Below are positions 31,920 to 32,069 of a DNA stretch of 32,069 nucleotides, in pieces. The stretch is from NCBI GenBank assembly GCA_003136675.1, contig PLFE01000144.1:1-32069 (forward strand). The letters are read 5' to 3'. Numbering within the stretch: position 1 is the first letter of the stretch; every line of letters starts with the position of its first letter. The stretch comes from Bryobacterales bacterium. GTDB taxonomy: Bacteria; Acidobacteriota; Terriglobia; Bryobacterales; Bryobacteraceae. The notes beneath the pieces were generated by a model. It did no database searches. It was not told where the DNA came from and worked only from the letters and a program-made list of their open reading frames with translations. Both the position numbers and the translations under genes were made by a program.

Positions 31920-32069
31920 GGAAAGGGCTAGCGACTGGTTTTCCGATACCGATCCCAAAGCGCTCGAAGTGTTTCTCGACCTGCAGCGCAAGATGTCGCC
32001 CTCTGAAAAGTTGGAGCGAGTCTTCAAAGCCAACGCCATGATGCACTCGCTGGCGGACGGACGTCCGGC
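31912..32069 (+). CDS. Small conserved protein of unknown function, 3' end missing
   Basis: The frame starts at GTG 31912, overlapping the end of the PhyH gene by 8 bp, and is open to the window edge (52 codons). The peptide includes WFSDTDPKALEVFLDLQRKM, then SPSEKLERVFKANAMMHSLA. This resembles a short helical protein family of about 100-120 residues seen in Acidobacteriota and Planctomycetes whose role is unknown to me. Overlap with the upstream gene and sensible codon use support it as real. Confidence 0.6.
   Translation, partial: MAKERASDWFSDTDPKALEVFLDLQRKMSPSEKLERVFKANAMMHSLADGRP

Overview
The window looks like chromosomal DNA from a GC-rich member of the Acidobacteriota, most like the Solibacter/Bryobacter lineage. 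This is inferred from gene content, not from a search. The pointers are an ASPIC/UnbV FG-GAP protein, an acidobacterial-type VWFA-related protein, a ThuA-domain protein, a two-gene gluconate dehydrogenase/GMC module with a twin-arginine signal, a compact mlaE-mlaF-mlaD operon, and frequent TTG and GTG starts. No tRNA, rRNA, CRISPR array, transposase or phage gene was seen. No stretch longer than about 230 bp lacks a gene or a gene remnant.

Layout. 1-491 (-) is the 5' part of a secreted collagen-like protein, cut by the window edge. 720-2289 (+) holds infC and a ThuA-domain protein. 2294-2400 is a decayed copy of the 3' end of the next gene. 2466-8730 (-) is a tight six-gene operon, in transcription order: secreted SGNH/GDSL hydrolase, alpha/beta-hydrolase esterase, RimK-like ATP-grasp ligase, GCS2-type carboxylate-amine ligase, M29-type metallo-aminopeptidase, and a protein resembling a circularly permuted ATP-grasp enzyme. 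Three ligase-like enzymes with a peptidase and two esterases suggest a pathway that builds and trims a small peptide or amide. This is the best candidate for an undescribed system here. A secreted subtilisin-like protease (8840-10615) follows. It is bracketed by a 213-bp direct repeat that duplicates the 5' end of the GDSL gene, so the protease sits in an excisable-looking cassette. Next come a secreted GH36 alpha-galactosidase (10924-13113) and a VWFA-related gene broken by an in-frame stop beside a short palindromic element (13124-14293).

14395-18548 (-) is a three-gene operon: YprB-like exonuclease, Fsr-like MFS exporter and UnbV/FG-GAP protein, with overlapping or abutting ends. 18585-20954 (+) has a GT-C/GT39-like membrane glycosyltransferase followed by galE, a plausible sugar-supply and sugar-transfer pair. 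21172-23236 (+) has yqhQ (DUF1385) and prfA. prfA ends stop-to-stop against rsmI (23237-24073, -), followed by a YdjC/ChbG deacetylase. 24938-27117 (+) is a periplasmic sugar or alcohol dehydrogenase pair. 27329-29994 (-) is the mlaEFD lipid-transport operon, with 34-residue repeats in MlaD and altered catalytic residues in MlaF. 30025-32069 (+) carries a P1/DmpA-NylC family hydrolase, a phytanoyl-CoA dioxygenase-like enzyme and the start of a small conserved protein cut by the right edge.

Most of the window is ordinary core and catabolic chromosome. The signs of rearrangement are concentrated at 2294-2585, 8518-10834 and 13526-13606.
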